A DNA stretch of 22,821 nt from JBBQBQ01 sp038317685 (GTDB lineage: Bacteria > Desulfobacterota > Desulfuromonadia > Desulfuromonadales > DDH964): positions 1 through 22,821 of the forward strand of contig JBBQBQ010000019.1 of NCBI GenBank assembly GCA_038317685.1, given 5' to 3'. The notes beneath the pieces were generated by a model. That model did not search any database, had not been told where the DNA came from, and saw only the letters and a list, made by a program, of their open reading frames with translations. The first letter of the stretch is position 1; the number at the start of each line of letters is the position of its first letter. Made by a program: the position numbers and the translations under genes. Shown here piece by piece: positions 22,054-22,821 of the stretch.

Positions 22054-22575
22054 GTGAGCGACAAACCTACGGTCGGCATACTGATGGGGAGTGACAACGA
22101 TTACGAGGTCATGGTCGAGGCGGCCCGAGCCCTCAAGGAATTCGGAGTTCCCTTCGAGATGACCGTCGCCAGTGCCCACCGCACCCCGGAGCGCACCGCA
22201 GCATATGTGCGCACCGCCAGGGAGCGCGGCTTGCGCGTGTTGATCGCCGGCGCCGGGGCGGCGGCGCATTTGGCCGGGGTCATGGCCGCTGAGACCACCT
22301 TGCCGGTGGTCGCGGTGCCGATCGATTCATCGACCCTCAAGGGACTCGACTCCTTACTGGCCACCGTCCAGATGCCGGCGGGCATTCCCGTGGCCTGCAT
22401 GGCCATCGGCAAAGCCGGGGCCCGCAACGCCGGAATCTTTGCCGTCCAGATTCTGGCCGGTACCGATGCCGGCCTCGCGGCCCGTCTCGCCGCCTTCAAG
22501 GAGGAATTGGCCGCGGCCGTGGAACGAAAGGCGGAAGGGCTCAAAAAACGTCTGGCCACGGACAATTTAGTCTGA
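22054..22575 (+). CDS. purE: N5-carboxyaminoimidazole ribonucleotide mutase
   Basis: Class I PurE moves the carboxylate of N5-CAIR to give CAIR in purine synthesis and normally works with PurK, which is not seen in this window. MGSDNDYEVM (residues 9-18, in which the initiator GTG counts as 1), TVASAHRTPERT and IAGAGAAAHLAGVMAAETTL are the conserved phosphate and substrate loops, and the central PVVAVPIDSSTLKGLDSLLA matches the family. The length of 173 aa is typical. The start is GTG, decided by AAGGAG eight bases upstream; no ATG is available before the conserved SDND motif except one well inside. The C-terminal tail is basic and helical. Confidence 0.96.
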   Translation: MSDKPTVGILMGSDNDYEVMVEAARALKEFGVPFEMTVASAHRTPERTAAYVRTARERGLRVLIAGAGAAAHLAGVMAAETTLPVVAVPIDSSTLKGLDSLLATVQMPAGIPVACMAIGKAGARNAGIFAVQILAGTDAGLAARLAAFKEELAAAVERKAEGLKKRLATDNLV

Positions 22576-22637
22576 AAATTTGAGGGATTAGCCCTTGTTG
22601 TGAGGGACCAGGCTCGTGCCGGCAAGGGGCGATTTCT

Positions 22638-22717
22638 CTTGACACGCCGGAAGCCCTTATATTAACTTTATTGGTAATCAATGGCCGGCGGTGTGCCGCC
22701 GGTCTCCGTGTGTCAAG
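22638..22717 (+). promoter_or_regulatory. Promoter and dyad region upstream of the last gene
   Basis: TTGACA (22639-22644) is a perfect -35. Possible -10 boxes are TATTAA (22660-22665, 15-bp spacing) or TTAACT (22662-22667, 17-bp spacing). CTTGACAC (22638-22645) is an exact complement of GTGTCAAG (22710-22717), and between them CCGGCGG/CCGCCGG (22685-22691, 22696-22702) forms a tight hairpin. The outer arm covers the -35 box. The promoter call is reasonable; a regulatory role for the dyad is only a possibility. Confidence 0.55.
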
Positions 22718-22759
22718 CCCCCAACCAAGCGGCTCCCCCCCACCTCAGGAGAAGCAATT

Positions 22760-22821
22760 TTGAGCGCAAAAAACCGGAGCTTCATGACCACTCTTTGGGA
22801 TTTTTTCTGTTCCCTGAAGCT
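22760..22821 (+). CDS. Probable ResB-type cytochrome c biogenesis protein, 5' end only
   Basis: A TTG at 22760 is preceded by AGGAGAAG at a usable distance and opens a frame reading MSAKNRSFMTTLWDFFCSLK up to the window edge. The pattern of a short polar start followed by LWDFFxSLKL is typical of ResB/CcsB proteins, whose first membrane helix comes directly after this motif; they act with ResA/CcsA in attaching haem to cytochromes c. Only 20 codons are visible, so the family call is tentative. An ATG at codon 9 (22784) is an alternative start without a good ribosome binding site. Its own promoter lies upstream at 22639. Confidence 0.5.
   Translation, partial: MSAKNRSFMTTLWDFFCSLK

Overview
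The window looks like chromosomal DNA of a GC-rich, strictly respiring or fermenting deltaproteobacterium of the Desulfuromonadales (Geobacter/Desulfuromonas/Pelobacter relatives). This is an inference from the gene content: a divergent ETF/ETF-QO/acyl-CoA dehydrogenase set, a short ThiC beside a ThiE-ThiD fusion, a RACo-like ASKHA protein, and purH-purD-purE next to a ResB-like start. No rRNA, tRNA or CRISPR array was seen.

Layout. (1) 1-4.4 kb is an accessory patch. It holds two decayed IS91-type transposase fragments in direct orientation (48-210, 2011-2485), with a 61-aa orphan and an ADP-ribosylglycohydrolase-family protein between them. After these come a small ABM-type monooxygenase, the last 64 codons of a TRAP permease gene (dctM), a perfect 26-bp-arm palindrome at the dctM break, and an exported protein of unknown function. 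(2) 4.4-10.7 kb is a minus-strand operon encoding a 747-aa acyl-CoA dehydrogenase, an ETF-QO-like flavoprotein with an eight-cysteine ferredoxin tail, EtfB and EtfA, closed by a strong terminator. Together these would pass electrons from an acyl-CoA through ETF toward the membrane quinone pool. (3) 10.7-12.5 kb holds a radical SAM/SPASM-like gene between two further copies of the IS91 tail repeat. (4) 12.5-16.5 kb holds wrbA convergent with the thiamine operon (TPP riboswitch, attenuator, thiE-thiD fusion, thiC). A frameshifted small gene lies between the riboswitch and a good promoter. (5) 16.5-22.8 kb on the plus strand holds alr, an ASKHA-domain protein, purH, purD, purE, and the first 20 codons of a probable ResB-type cytochrome c biogenesis protein that runs off the window.

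Recurring themes outside genes are IS91 debris placed as direct repeats around single cargo genes, GGTCC/GGACC palindromes in the thi and pur spacers, and GGGGAC-type palindromes inside the etf operon. The best candidates for something not well described are the ADP-ribosylglycohydrolase homologue without its metal-binding aspartates, the repeat-bounded cargo genes, the palindromic junction at the broken dctM, and the frameshifted leader gene upstream of the TPP riboswitch.
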